Below, in pieces: positions 56,501 through 64,000 of a stretch of 64,000 nt of DNA (its first letter is position 1; each line of letters opens with the position of its first letter). Under the pieces are notes generated by a model. That model was not told the origin of the DNA and did no database searches. It saw only the letters and a list, made by a program, of their open reading frames with translations. The DNA lies in the NCBI RefSeq assembly GCF_900156095.1, contig NZ_FTMJ01000016.1, positions 1-64,000 of the forward strand, in the 5' to 3' direction. The translations under genes and the position numbers were made by a program. Origin of the DNA: Aeromonas sp. RU39B (GTDB lineage: Bacteria > Pseudomonadota > Gammaproteobacteria > Enterobacterales > Aeromonadaceae).

Positions 56501-57071
56501 ATTTGAGACCGAGTGGGCCGCGCTGCTGGCCGGGCATATGCGCGGCGTCTTGACCACCGAGTTGCTGCCCGGGCTGCGCCTTGGCGATGTTAGCCGGATG
56601 CAGGCCGAGCTGGAGTTCTTCCTGCCGATGGAGCGGATCAGCGCGGCGTCGCTCGATGCCTTGCGTCATCAATATGATCCACTGTCACGTCAGGCCAGAC
56701 CCTTGTCGTTCCAGCGGGTGCAGGGGATGCTCAAGGGCTTTATTGACCTGGTATTCGAGTGGCAAGGGCGCTGGTATGTGCTCGACTACAAGTCCAACTG
56801 GTTGGGGGCGAGCGCTGCTGATTACCAAGGCGCGGCGCTGGAGCAGGCCATGGTGGATCACCACTACGATCTGCAATACCAGCTCTACACGCTGGCGCTG
56901 CATCGTCTGTTGGCCCAGCGGCTGCCCGATTACGATCCGGCGCGCCACTTGGGTGGCATCTTCTATCTGTTTTTGCGCGGCATGCCGCAGGCCGGTGTCT
57001 ATCACTGCTGCCCTGATGCCGGGTTCGTTGCCGCGCTGGATCACCTGTTTGCCAAGGGAGAGACCCGATGA
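53544..57071 (+). CDS. recB: Exodeoxyribonuclease V beta chain RecB
   Basis: A 1175-residue helicase-nuclease. Walker A ASAGTGKTYT is at residues 20-29, the Walker B region is DEFQDTDPQQY, and the UvrD-type motif HKSKGLEYPLVFLP is present. The C-terminal nuclease has Asp1081 and Lys1083 in VLDYKSNW, matching the E. coli active site. Unlike E. coli, no ptrA gene separates it from recC. It overlaps recD by 4 bp (ATGA). Confidence 0.95.
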   Translation: MSKTLETLRFPLFGERLIEASAGTGKTYTIAGLYLRLLLGHGPADDEGQPTAFARPLNVTEILVVTFTEAATAELRGRIRARIHEARLAFLRGQSSDALLAQLLAEVPDHEQAARLLLAAERQMDEAAVFTIHGFCQRMLKSNAFESGALFESEFVTDDGQLRLQAVSDYWRSDFYPVGESLARALRAEWKSPSALLSAINGWLDNSELEILPALDAASLTEHHEREMARVAAVKAAWLANLDAVRAQTEKQISRYTGKNFEGWLEKIGQWASDPQHGYALPDPLGRFALSVLRDARAKNGKEPDLPLFSAIDDLVNRPPSIAERVLQRAAHDVKQRMQQAKQDAYLLSFSDLLGDLDQALDSPLGERLKERIRGSYRVAMIDEFQDTDPQQYRIFHALYGGRSDTALLMIGDPKQAIYGFRGADIFTYIQARRNVSDHYTLGRNWRSSQPLVTAVNALFERARAPFIFDADIPFLPVAAQGKAHTLQVEGQDAPALCCWWLDEAPTVNRTTYQARMANATANEIHRLLTLAQAGQAMIGETPVRPGDIAVLVRTGNEGRMIQQTLARLGIASVYLSNRESVLESTEAREILLILQACLQPGDERALRSALATALFDLDARALDEFSSDETLWEATVQEFQEYRRLWLRHGVLAMLRALLHRRQLASRLLGAAWGERRLTNYLHLAELLEQTASELDGEFALLRWLGEAIAKPAGQAEEQVLRLESERKLVQIVTIHKSKGLEYPLVFLPFICNYRKNETPLYHDNGRTLLDLSYSEDALEQAERERLAEDLRLLYVALTRGVYATWLGLAPLRAGNGKSAITDLHQTAIGYLLQQGVEGESEAMKQALDQLVASVPAVTVGAPPLQRPEDPYIESTDEPGEPQVRQFAGQIERDWWVSSYSALATSHGGGHERGVLATPGFDADAAGEQGSAPENERTIFTFPRGARPGTLLHTLFEELAFADVLNPACDEPVTQRIATLLGQAGFETEWAALLAGHMRGVLTTELLPGLRLGDVSRMQAELEFFLPMERISAASLDALRHQYDPLSRQARPLSFQRVQGMLKGFIDLVFEWQGRWYVLDYKSNWLGASAADYQGAALEQAMVDHHYDLQYQLYTLALHRLLAQRLPDYDPARHLGGIFYLFLRGMPQAGVYHCCPDAGFVAALDHLFAKGETR

Positions 57072-59116
57072 CGGCCCCTTATCCTGTTACAGAAAGCCGT
57101 TTGACTGCTGCGCTACGGGCCTTGACGGTAAGTGGTCGTCTACGTCAGCTCGATCTGCAGTTTGCCCGGCTGATTGAGAGTCTGGGAGGGGCGCCCGAGC
57201 TGGTGCTGGCGGCGGCCCTGACCAGTTGTGAGCTGGGGCGTGGCCACATTTGCCTGCCCCTTGGCGAGCTGGAGGGTGATGCACTATTGCCTGGACTGGA
57301 CGCGACTGAGCGCAGTGAATTGCTGGCTGAACTCGCGCCACTTACGAAGTGGCCGGCACTGTTTGCCGCATCGCCCCTGGTGGGTGATGGCAGCCATGAG
57401 CGCGCCGCCACACCGCTGGTGCTCTGGCAAGGCCGGCTCTATCTCACCCGTTATCACGATTTTGAGCGCAGTGTGGCTCACCACCTGATGAGCCGTGCGA
57501 AGCGCGCCGAGTTTCCTGCTATCTCCGAGCTGCTCGCCCGCCTGTTTGCCCGTGACTATGCCCGCATGTTTGCCGCGCTGTTGGCGCAGCGTCTGGCTCC
57601 GGCGTTTGCGGCGCCCGATTTTATCGAGCAGCACTGCGATCTGGTGTTGCCCGAGCAGGTGGACTGGCAGCAGGTGAGCGCCTTGCTGGCACGCGCCCAG
57701 AGCGCAGCCGAGCTTGCGCTCCTCGACACCTTGGTGCCCGAGTCGCTCTGCTGCAACGGCCAGAAGCTGGCGGCAGCCACGGCGGCGGCGCGTCCTTTTA
57801 CCGTTATCTCGGGGGGACCGGGGACAGGCAAAACCACCACGGTGGCCAAGCTGCTCGCCATTTTGGTGGAGGTGGGCCTGCGCGCCGGCCAAGCGCCCAC
57901 CATCCGGCTGGTTGCGCCAACCGGCAAGGCGGCGGCCCGTCTGACCGAGAGTATTGGCAATGCACTGGCGCAGTTGCCGCTTGCCCCCGAGGTCAAGGAG
58001 GCGATTCCCGCATCGGCCGGCACCTTGCATCGACTGCTCGGGGTGATTCCGGGGCGCAACCAGTTCCGCCACCACGCAGGCAACCCGCTGCACCTGGATC
58101 TGCTGGTGGTCGATGAGGCCTCCATGGTGGACTTGCCGATGATGGCGCGTCTGCTCGATGCCTTGCCCGAGCATGCCCGGCTGATTCTGCTCGGCGATAA
58201 GGACCAGCTCGCTTCGGTCGAAGCTGGCGCCGTGCTGGCCGATATCTGCGGCTTTGTGACACAAGGGCCGAGCCTGGCCCAAGCAGACTGGCTTGGTCGC
58301 CAAACCGGTCAACATGTGGTGGGACAACCAGAGGGGGCGCTGATCCGTGACAGTCTCTGCCTGCTGACCCGCAGCTGGCGTTTTGATGAGCGCTCCGGCA
58401 TTGGTCGCTTGGCGCGAGCCTGTAATGCCGGCTCGGTGCGTGATGTCGAGGCCGTGTGGCGGGCCGGTTTTGCCGATATCGCCCTGCATGAGTGGAGCGG
58501 CGATCGCTATGAGGCGTTGGTGGCGCAGGCGGTGGAGGGGTATCGCCACTATCTGGAGGGCGTGAAGCAAGGGGCGGGATGTAAGGAGATCTTCCGGGCT
58601 TTCAATGATTTTCAGATCCTCTGCGCCCTGCGTGAAGGGCCGTTCGGGGTCGAAGGGCTGGGTCAACGTATCGAGCAGGCGCTGCAGCGCGCGGGCCTGA
58701 TCCAGCGTGGCGGAGACTGGTATGCCGGGCGGCCGGTGATGGTGGTGCAAAACGATCACGGCATCTCGCTCTACAACGGTGATATTGGTCTGTGCCTGCC
58801 GGGTGATGATGGCCGCTTGCGGGTCTGGTTTGAGCAGCCGGATGGCTCCCTGCGCTCGCTGCTGCCGAGCCGGTTGCCACCTCATGAGAGCGTCTATGCC
58901 ATGACTATCCACAAATCGCAGGGCTCGGAGTTTGCCCACACCGTGCTGGTGTTGCCCGACACCCCCAGTCCGCTGCTGACCCGTGAGCTGGTGTATACCG
59001 GTATCACCCGGGCCAAAAAGCGGCTCGATCTCTACGGCACGCCCGCCCTGTTGGCGATGGCGGTCAGAAAGAAGACCGAGCGATATTCCGGGCTCGCGCT
59101 GCGTTTGTCGCACTAA
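57068..59116 (+). CDS. recD: Exodeoxyribonuclease V alpha chain RecD
   Basis: A 682-residue 5'-3' helicase, the fast motor of RecBCD. Walker A GGPGTGKTTT is at residues 249-258, followed by APTGKAAARLTESI, VDEASMVDLPMM, LILLGDKDQLASVEAG and the C-terminal YAMTIHKSQGSEF with YTGITRAKKRL. It is somewhat longer than E. coli RecD, mostly in the N-terminal half. It ends the recCBD operon before a strong terminator. Confidence 0.95.
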   Translation: MTAPYPVTESRLTAALRALTVSGRLRQLDLQFARLIESLGGAPELVLAAALTSCELGRGHICLPLGELEGDALLPGLDATERSELLAELAPLTKWPALFAASPLVGDGSHERAATPLVLWQGRLYLTRYHDFERSVAHHLMSRAKRAEFPAISELLARLFARDYARMFAALLAQRLAPAFAAPDFIEQHCDLVLPEQVDWQQVSALLARAQSAAELALLDTLVPESLCCNGQKLAAATAAARPFTVISGGPGTGKTTTVAKLLAILVEVGLRAGQAPTIRLVAPTGKAAARLTESIGNALAQLPLAPEVKEAIPASAGTLHRLLGVIPGRNQFRHHAGNPLHLDLLVVDEASMVDLPMMARLLDALPEHARLILLGDKDQLASVEAGAVLADICGFVTQGPSLAQADWLGRQTGQHVVGQPEGALIRDSLCLLTRSWRFDERSGIGRLARACNAGSVRDVEAVWRAGFADIALHEWSGDRYEALVAQAVEGYRHYLEGVKQGAGCKEIFRAFNDFQILCALREGPFGVEGLGQRIEQALQRAGLIQRGGDWYAGRPVMVVQNDHGISLYNGDIGLCLPGDDGRLRVWFEQPDGSLRSLLPSRLPPHESVYAMTIHKSQGSEFAHTVLVLPDTPSPLLTRELVYTGITRAKKRLDLYGTPALLAMAVRKKTERYSGLALRLSH

Positions 59117-59133
59117 TTGTCAGTGAAGGATGC

Positions 59134-59173
59134 TGGCCGGTTATTTTTGATGAGATAACCGGCCACTTTTTTT
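59134..59173 (+). terminator. Terminator after recD
   Basis: TGGCCGGTTAT/ATAACCGGCCA form an 11-bp stem with a 10-nt loop, followed by a run of T residues after AC. Confidence 0.9.
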
Positions 59174-59543
59174 CATGAAGGGCAGTGTTTTGTTGAATTG
59201 AAAATATATCTTTAAAGGGCACTGCGATCGGTTTTTAAATGCAAATGAAAACTTGTCGCATATGTCGATTAATATCATGTAGCGCTGTTACTCCTCTTGT
59301 CTCTGCATTTCCGTGACCTCTCGCAAGATCCTGACGCATTGCGCTAATAATTTTTAAGTTATTTTCCCGCTCCATCTTATTGTGTGCGGCGATCCTGTTT
59401 TATTGCTGACAGGCAGGGTGTAGAGTAGCCCGGTCTTCGCGGTGTGTGCCGGATATATCCTGTTCGTGCTCACCCCAATATCATCCTGTGGCTGACGCCA
59501 CAGCAATCTGAATGATGGCGTCTGGCGTCATCAGCAAATAGCT
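59174..59543 (+). promoter_or_regulatory. hypF upstream region with FNR-like site
   Basis: About 370 bp, A/T-rich in the left half, with no ORF of note. TCGAT-TAAT-ATCAT at 59265-59278 matches the FNR consensus TTGAT-N4-ATCAA at 8 of 10 positions, which would fit anaerobic hydrogenase maturation. No convincing sigma-54 -24/-12 pair was found. Confidence 0.35.
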
Positions 59544-61829
59544 ATGAATACACGCAAGCTGGTCGAAATATCCGGGATAGTGCAAGGAGTCGGCTTTCGT
59601 CCCTTTGTTTATGGTCTGGCGCTCACCCATCAGTTAACCGGTTGGGTGCGTAACGATGCCCAGGGAGTCACCATTGAGGTGCAGGGCGCCGAAGGGCCAC
59701 TTCACGCCTTTATCGAGGCGTTGCAAAGCAAAGCGCCCCCGCTCAGCCGGATTGACCGCTGCGTGGTGTCGACGCTTGCCCCCAGCGCAGACGAGCAGGG
59801 CTTTGCTATCCACCAGAGCCACCAGAGCGGCTCGGCCAGCGCCTGTATCTCGCCCGATCAAGGTGCCTGCGCCGCCTGTCTGGCCGATGTTGCCAATCCG
59901 GCTGATCGCCACCATCGCTATCCGTTTACCAACTGCACGCACTGCGGTCCGCGTTATACGATTATTCGCCGTCTGCCTTACGATCGCCCCGCCACCGCCA
60001 TGGCCGGTTTTGCCATGTGTCCGAGTTGCCATCAGGCCTACCACGATCCGCTCGATCGCCGCTATCACGCCCAGCCGGTAAGCTGCCCGCAGTGTGGGCC
60101 GAGTCTGACGCTGCGTAGCGCCAGCGGTGACACCTTGGCCGAGCGCGATGCCGCGCTGGTTGAGACAGTCTTGGCCCTTAAAGCGGGCGCACTGGTGGCC
60201 ATCAAGGGAATGGGCGGTTTTCATCTGATGTGCGATGCGCAGAGCGAATTGGCCGAGGCCAGATTGCGTGCGCTCAAACGTCGGCCGCGCAAGCCGCTGG
60301 CCGTGATGTGCCGGGATCGCGCACAGGCTGAGGCCTATGTGCAGGCCAGTGAGGCCGAATGGCAGCTGGCGCTCTCCCAGGCGCGACCCATCACCCTGAT
60401 GCGCAAAGCGCCGCACGCAGCACTGGCCGATAATCTGGCACCGGGCGTGCCTTATCTCGGGCTGTTTTTCCCCTACACGCCACTGCATCAGATGCTGCTC
60501 GATGAGTGCGATATGCCGCTGGTGGCGACCAGTGCCAATCTGTCGGGTTCACCGATCCTCACCGAGGGTGAGGCGGTATTGCGCGAGCTGGGTCATGGTC
60601 TTGATCTGGTGCTTGACCACAACCGACCCATCATTCATCCCTGCGATGACAGTCTGGTGCAGATTGCTGGCGGTCATCGTCAGATGCTGCGTCTGGCTCG
60701 CGGTTACGCCCCCTGGTCACCGCCGCTCCCTGCGCCGGTAGCGCAATCGATGCTGGCGGTCGGTGCCCAGCAGAAAGCCAGTCTGGCGCTGGCCTTTGAG
60801 CAGCAACGCATTTACGGCCCCTATATCGGCGATCTCGGTTCGCTGGCCATGCAGGCCGAGCTGGACGATCAGTTTGCCCTCTATCGTGAGGTGTACCAGT
60901 TTCAGCCCGCGCTCTGGGTGTGCGACCGCCATCCGGATTACCCCTCCACCCGCTGGGCCACAGAGCAGGCCGAGCGTATGGGCGGCGATCTGCTGGCGGT
61001 GCAGCACCACCACGCCCACCTGCTCTCGGTGATGGCCGAGCATGGCATCACCGGGCCAGTTAACGGCATTGCCTTTGATGGCACCGGATGGGGTGACGAT
61101 GGCACCGTCTGGGGCGGTGAGTGGCTGTACGCCGACGTGCACGGTTTTGAGCGGCGCGGCCATCTCAAGGGGTTTCGCCTGATTGGCGGCGAGCAGGCGA
61201 TCCGCGAGCCGGTGCGGGTGTTGCTGGGCTGGTTGCTGGAGTCGATGACGCCCGAGGCGATCCGGGCCCTGCGCATTCCGGCGATTGAGCGTCTTGGTGA
61301 CGAGCGCTTTGCCAACCTCTGCCGGTTGTGGCAACTCGGTCGCAACGCCCCTTATGCCAGCTCGGTTGGACGCCTGTTTGATGCGCTGGCGGCCCTGCTG
61401 GAGGTGGTCGATACCATCGATTACGAAGGGGAGGCTGGCCTGCTGGTGGAGGGATTGGCGGCCAGTGCGCCAGCACCGCTACCGATGGCTTTTAGCCTCG
61501 ATGAGCAGGGCATCTTTGATGCCGATGCCTTATTACCCGCTCTACTCGGCCCGGGCTCTGCCGCCGCCAAGGCGGCCGGTTTTATCGAGGCGCTGGCGCA
61601 GCTGGTCCTCACGCTGGCCGAGCGTGAACCCGAGCTGCCGCTGGTGCTCAGTGGCGGGGTGTTCCAAAACCGTCTGCTGATGGACCGGATTGCCACCTTG
61701 CTGCCGCGTCCGGCACTGGTCAGCGAAACCTTGCCGCTCAACGACGGCGGCATCGCGGCCGGCCAGTTGTGGCATGCCATTCACAGGTGTCATGCGCCCG
61801 CGCGGCGGGTGGCCACCGTTTCAGAGTAA
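59544..61829 (+). CDS. hypF: Hydrogenase maturation carbamoyltransferase HypF
   Basis: A 761-residue enzyme that makes the carbamoyl precursor of the cyanide ligands of [NiFe] hydrogenase. It has an acylphosphatase domain (GIVQGVGFRPFVYGLA, residues 11-26) and two zinc fingers (Cys109/112/131/134 and Cys159/162/181/184). A YrdC-like domain follows (ALVAIKGMGGFHLMCDA), then a Kae1-like carbamoyltransferase domain (HHHAHLLSVMAEHG, FDGTGWGDDGTVWGGE, LSGGVFQNRLL). It opens the hypFCDE cluster. Confidence 0.95.
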   Translation: MNTRKLVEISGIVQGVGFRPFVYGLALTHQLTGWVRNDAQGVTIEVQGAEGPLHAFIEALQSKAPPLSRIDRCVVSTLAPSADEQGFAIHQSHQSGSASACISPDQGACAACLADVANPADRHHRYPFTNCTHCGPRYTIIRRLPYDRPATAMAGFAMCPSCHQAYHDPLDRRYHAQPVSCPQCGPSLTLRSASGDTLAERDAALVETVLALKAGALVAIKGMGGFHLMCDAQSELAEARLRALKRRPRKPLAVMCRDRAQAEAYVQASEAEWQLALSQARPITLMRKAPHAALADNLAPGVPYLGLFFPYTPLHQMLLDECDMPLVATSANLSGSPILTEGEAVLRELGHGLDLVLDHNRPIIHPCDDSLVQIAGGHRQMLRLARGYAPWSPPLPAPVAQSMLAVGAQQKASLALAFEQQRIYGPYIGDLGSLAMQAELDDQFALYREVYQFQPALWVCDRHPDYPSTRWATEQAERMGGDLLAVQHHHAHLLSVMAEHGITGPVNGIAFDGTGWGDDGTVWGGEWLYADVHGFERRGHLKGFRLIGGEQAIREPVRVLLGWLLESMTPEAIRALRIPAIERLGDERFANLCRLWQLGRNAPYASSVGRLFDALAALLEVVDTIDYEGEAGLLVEGLAASAPAPLPMAFSLDEQGIFDADALLPALLGPGSAAAKAAGFIEALAQLVLTLAEREPELPLVLSGGVFQNRLLMDRIATLLPRPALVSETLPLNDGGIAAGQLWHAIHRCHAPARRVATVSE

Positions 61830-61840
61830 GGAGTCTTAGC

Positions 61841-62104
61841 ATGTGTCTCTCCATCCCCTCCCAGGTGGTGGCCCTCAACCCCGAGCAGGGCAAGGTGACG
61901 GTCGATACCCTCGGGGTGCAGCGTGACGTGAGCACTCTGCTGCTGGGCGAGCCGCTCGCCATCGGTGATTATGTGCTGCTGCACGTCGGTTTTGTGATGA
62001 GCCGGGTGGATGCCAGCGAAGCCGAAGAGAGCCTGGAGTTCTATCGTCAGATGCTGGCCAATAGCGAGCCATCCGCGCAGGGTGGTGCGGAGGCCCCATG
62101 CTGA
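61841..62104 (+). CDS. hypC: Hydrogenase assembly chaperone HypC/HybG
   Basis: An 87-residue chaperone that starts with the invariant MCLSIPSQV. Cys2 binds the iron centre during assembly with HypD. The fold continues with VDTLGVQRDVSTLLL and GDYVLLHVGFVMSRVD. The ATG at 61841 lies 11 bp after hypF, with AAGGAG between them. Its end overlaps hypD by 7 bp. Confidence 0.95.
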   Translation: MCLSIPSQVVALNPEQGKVTVDTLGVQRDVSTLLLGEPLAIGDYVLLHVGFVMSRVDASEAEESLEFYRQMLANSEPSAQGGAEAPC

Positions 62105-63210
62105 CGCTTGATGATCTGTTTCAGGGATTTCGTCAGCCGGAGGTGATCCGCGCCCTGGCGGGCGAGATTGCCACGCTGGCTGCGCGTCTGCCTGAGCCCT
62201 TGCGGGTGATGGAAGTGTGCGGCGGTCACACCCACACCATCATGAAATACGGCCTGAACCAGCTGATGCCGGAGCAGATCGAATTTATCCACGGCCCCGG
62301 TTGCCCGGTCTGTGTTATGCCCAAAGAGCGTATCGATCAGGCGATTGCCCTGGCCGAGCAGCCGGGCGTGATACTCGCTACCTTGGGCGACATGATCCGG
62401 GTGCCCGGTTCGCGCGGCTCGCTGGCCCAATGCCGGGCGCGTGGCTGCGATGTGCGCCCGCTCTATGACCCGCTCGATGCCCTGACACTCGCACAAGAGA
62501 ATCCGGATCGCACCGTGGTGTTCTTCGCCATCGGTTTTGAAACCACCACGCCGATGACGGCGGCGCTGCTGCTGCAGGCCGAAGCGCTGGGCATTGCCAA
62601 TTTACTGTTTCATATCAATCACGTATTGGTGCCGCCGGCGATCGATGCGGTGATGGCCGAACCGGCCTGCCGGGTCAATGCCTTTATCGGCCCCTCTCAT
62701 GTCAGCGTGATTACCGGCTCTGAGCTTTACCGACCGATTGTCGAGCGTTATCGCCTGCCGCTGGTGGTCAGTGGTTTCGAGCCGGTGGACATGATGGAAG
62801 CCATGCTGATGCTGGTGCGCCAGAAGGTGGAAGGACGCAGCGAGCTGGAGGTGCAGTATCGCCGCGCCGTGACGCCGCAAGGCAATCTGGTGGCCCAGCA
62901 GATGGTGGCGCGCTGCTTTGAGCTGCGTGAGCACTTTCGCTGGCGGGGGCTGGGGGATATCCCGGCCTCGGCCCTGGGTCTGCGCGCGGAATTTGCCCAT
63001 CGCGATGCCGAGCGCCACTTCGCGCTTGATCAGACACCGATTGAAGATCACAAGGCCTGTCAGTGCGCCGACATTCTGCGCGGGTTGGCCAAACCGAGCG
63101 ACTGCCGGGTGTTTGGCCGTGGCTGCGACCCGACCAGACCGATGGGGAGCTGCATGGTCAGCTCGGAAGGGGCCTGCAACGCCTATTACCGTTACAAGGG
63201 GATTGCATGA
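62098..63210 (+). CDS. hypD: Hydrogenase maturation factor HypD
   Basis: A 370-residue iron-sulfur protein that is the scaffold for Fe(CN)2CO assembly with HypC. Conserved signatures are VMEVCGGHTHTIMKYG, HGPGCPVCVMPKERID, FFAIGFETTTPMTA and the C-terminal cysteine-rich region (CQCADILRGLAKPSDCRVFG then CDPTRPMGSCMVSSEGACNAYY). It overlaps hypE by an ATGA junction. Confidence 0.96.
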   Translation: MLTLDDLFQGFRQPEVIRALAGEIATLAARLPEPLRVMEVCGGHTHTIMKYGLNQLMPEQIEFIHGPGCPVCVMPKERIDQAIALAEQPGVILATLGDMIRVPGSRGSLAQCRARGCDVRPLYDPLDALTLAQENPDRTVVFFAIGFETTTPMTAALLLQAEALGIANLLFHINHVLVPPAIDAVMAEPACRVNAFIGPSHVSVITGSELYRPIVERYRLPLVVSGFEPVDMMEAMLMLVRQKVEGRSELEVQYRRAVTPQGNLVAQQMVARCFELREHFRWRGLGDIPASALGLRAEFAHRDAERHFALDQTPIEDHKACQCADILRGLAKPSDCRVFGRGCDPTRPMGSCMVSSEGACNAYYRYKGIA

Positions 63211-64000
63211 AGTCGATTGAGCTGAGCCACGGTGGTGGCGGCGTACAGATGAACCGGCTGATCCACGATCTCTTCTTTCGCCACTTCGGCAACGAGATCC
63301 TGCTGCGCGGTGAAGATGCTGCTGTGTTGCAGATGGAAGGGCCGCTGGCGTTGACCACCGATGGCTTTACCGTGGCGCCGATCTTCTTTCCGGGCGGCAA
63401 CATCGGCAAGCTGGCCATCGCCGGCACGGTCAACGATCTGGCGATGATGGGGGCGCAGCCACAATATCTGGCCTGCAGCTTCATCATCGAAGAGGGTTTC
63501 CCGCACGCCGAGCTGGAGCAGATTGTGCGCTCGATGGCCGATGAGCTGGCCGTGAGTGGCGCCCGTATCGTCTGTGGCGATACCAAGGTGGTGCCGCGCG
63601 GGGCGGCTGACGGGCTGTTTATCACCACCAGCGGCGTGGGCAGTATCAAGGCGCCCGGCATCTCGGCCGGAGCCATCCGACCGGGTGATGCTATTCTGGT
63701 TTCCCGTGACGTAGGATGCCATGGCGCCTGTATTCTGATGGCCCGTGATGGTCTGCAGCTGCACTCCGGACTGGAAAGCGACTGCGCCACCTTGTGGCCA
63801 CTGGTGCAGGCATTGCTGGCCGAAGGCATTGTCCCGCACGCCCTGCGTGATGCCACGCGCGGCGGTTTGTCGGCGGTGCTCAATGAGTGGGCGCTCGCCT
63901 CCCAGGTGGGGCTGGCTCTGTCTGAAGCAGCGATTCCGGTCAGCGACCCGGTGCGTGGCTTGTGTGAGCTGTACGGGTTCGAGCCGTTCGATCTGGCCAA
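63207..64000 (+). CDS. hypE: Hydrogenase maturation protein HypE (partial)
   Basis: The first 264 codons of HypE, running off the right edge of the window. It starts MKSIELSHGGGGVQMNRLIHD and continues with ALTTDGFTVAPIFFPGGNIGKLAIAGTVNDLAMMGAQP-type segments and CGDTKVVPRG and HALRDATRGGLSAVLNEWA, all typical of the AIR-synthase-like HypE. It dehydrates the HypF-transferred carbamoyl group to cyanide on its C-terminal cysteine, which lies outside the window. Confidence 0.95.
   Translation, partial: MKSIELSHGGGGVQMNRLIHDLFFRHFGNEILLRGEDAAVLQMEGPLALTTDGFTVAPIFFPGGNIGKLAIAGTVNDLAMMGAQPQYLACSFIIEEGFPHAELEQIVRSMADELAVSGARIVCGDTKVVPRGAADGLFITTSGVGSIKAPGISAGAIRPGDAILVSRDVGCHGACILMARDGLQLHSGLESDCATLWPLVQALLAEGIVPHALRDATRGGLSAVLNEWALASQVGLALSEAAIPVSDPVRGLCELYGFEPFDLA

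Noticed and set aside
57284..59113. A 609-codon minus-strand open frame opposite recD
   Set aside because: It is long only because of codon bias on the coding strand. It has no family motifs and recD is unmistakable.
59400..59543. Sigma-54 promoter upstream of hypF
   Set aside because: Candidate GG and GC dinucleotides are spaced by 8 or 11 rather than 10 bases, so no valid -24/-12 pair is present.

Overview
The window is gene-dense, moderately high-GC gammaproteobacterial chromosome. It most likely comes from Aeromonas. The recCBD and men gene orders, the yhaJ/yqjF/sanA/csgD-like orthologues and an incomplete protein that closely resembles AhyR/AsaR (as I remember those sequences) all point there. 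No tRNA, rRNA, CRISPR array or intact insertion sequence was seen.

Layout. 0.1-10.3 kb: a complete citrate-fermentation cluster, with the CitB/CitA two-component pair divergent from citS, an FAH-family gene and citCDEFXG. The FAH gene sits where Klebsiella carries oadGAB. 10.3-13 kb: a lipoprotein, a DUF336 protein, an atypical SDR and glutaredoxin 2. 13-24 kb: a signalling stretch with two tandem PAS-GGDEF genes, an acyltransferase, a truncated LuxR-type autoinducer-binding protein, a CsgD/VpsT-like regulator, uvrA, a CHASE4-GGDEF protein and ompW. 24-34 kb: an unknown secreted protein, sanA and the menaquinone operon menFDHBCE with divergent menA. 34-42 kb: two chemoreceptors, an M3 peptidase and a solute-binding protein coupled to the second chemoreceptor. 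42-45.3 kb: metF under MetJ boxes, a lone pseudopilin, an acidic hypothetical protein and an XRE regulator. 45.3-50.2 kb: two nearly identical 107-residue secreted proteins in an 800-bp tandem duplication with structured UTRs, then a YhaJ-like LysR gene divergent from a pirin and a YqjF-like DoxX gene. 50.2-59.1 kb: recC-recB-recD. 59.5-64 kb: hypF-hypC-hypD-hypE, with hypE running off the edge.

The most interesting signal is at 45.7-49 kb. A TCAA-N5-TTGA box (T-N11-A type) lies exactly 53 bp upstream of the -10 hexamer in three promoters: both small-protein copies and the pirin-yqjF operon next to the LysR gene. The three transcripts also begin with related leader sequence. This suggests one LysR regulon that joins an aromatic/quinone-stress response to an undescribed pair of small exported proteins. 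Their mRNAs keep paired 5' and 3' elements through wobble substitutions. A separate nested-helix region lies between the two copies at 46.57-46.73 kb.

How the genes work together: CitAB would sense citrate and switch on CitS uptake and citrate lyase. The FAH protein may process the oxaloacetate produced. Menaquinone synthesis, hydrogenase maturation and OmpW fit anaerobic or microaerobic life. The GGDEF proteins and the CsgD/VpsT-like regulator suggest c-di-GMP control of biofilm, next to a possible quorum-sensing modulator.
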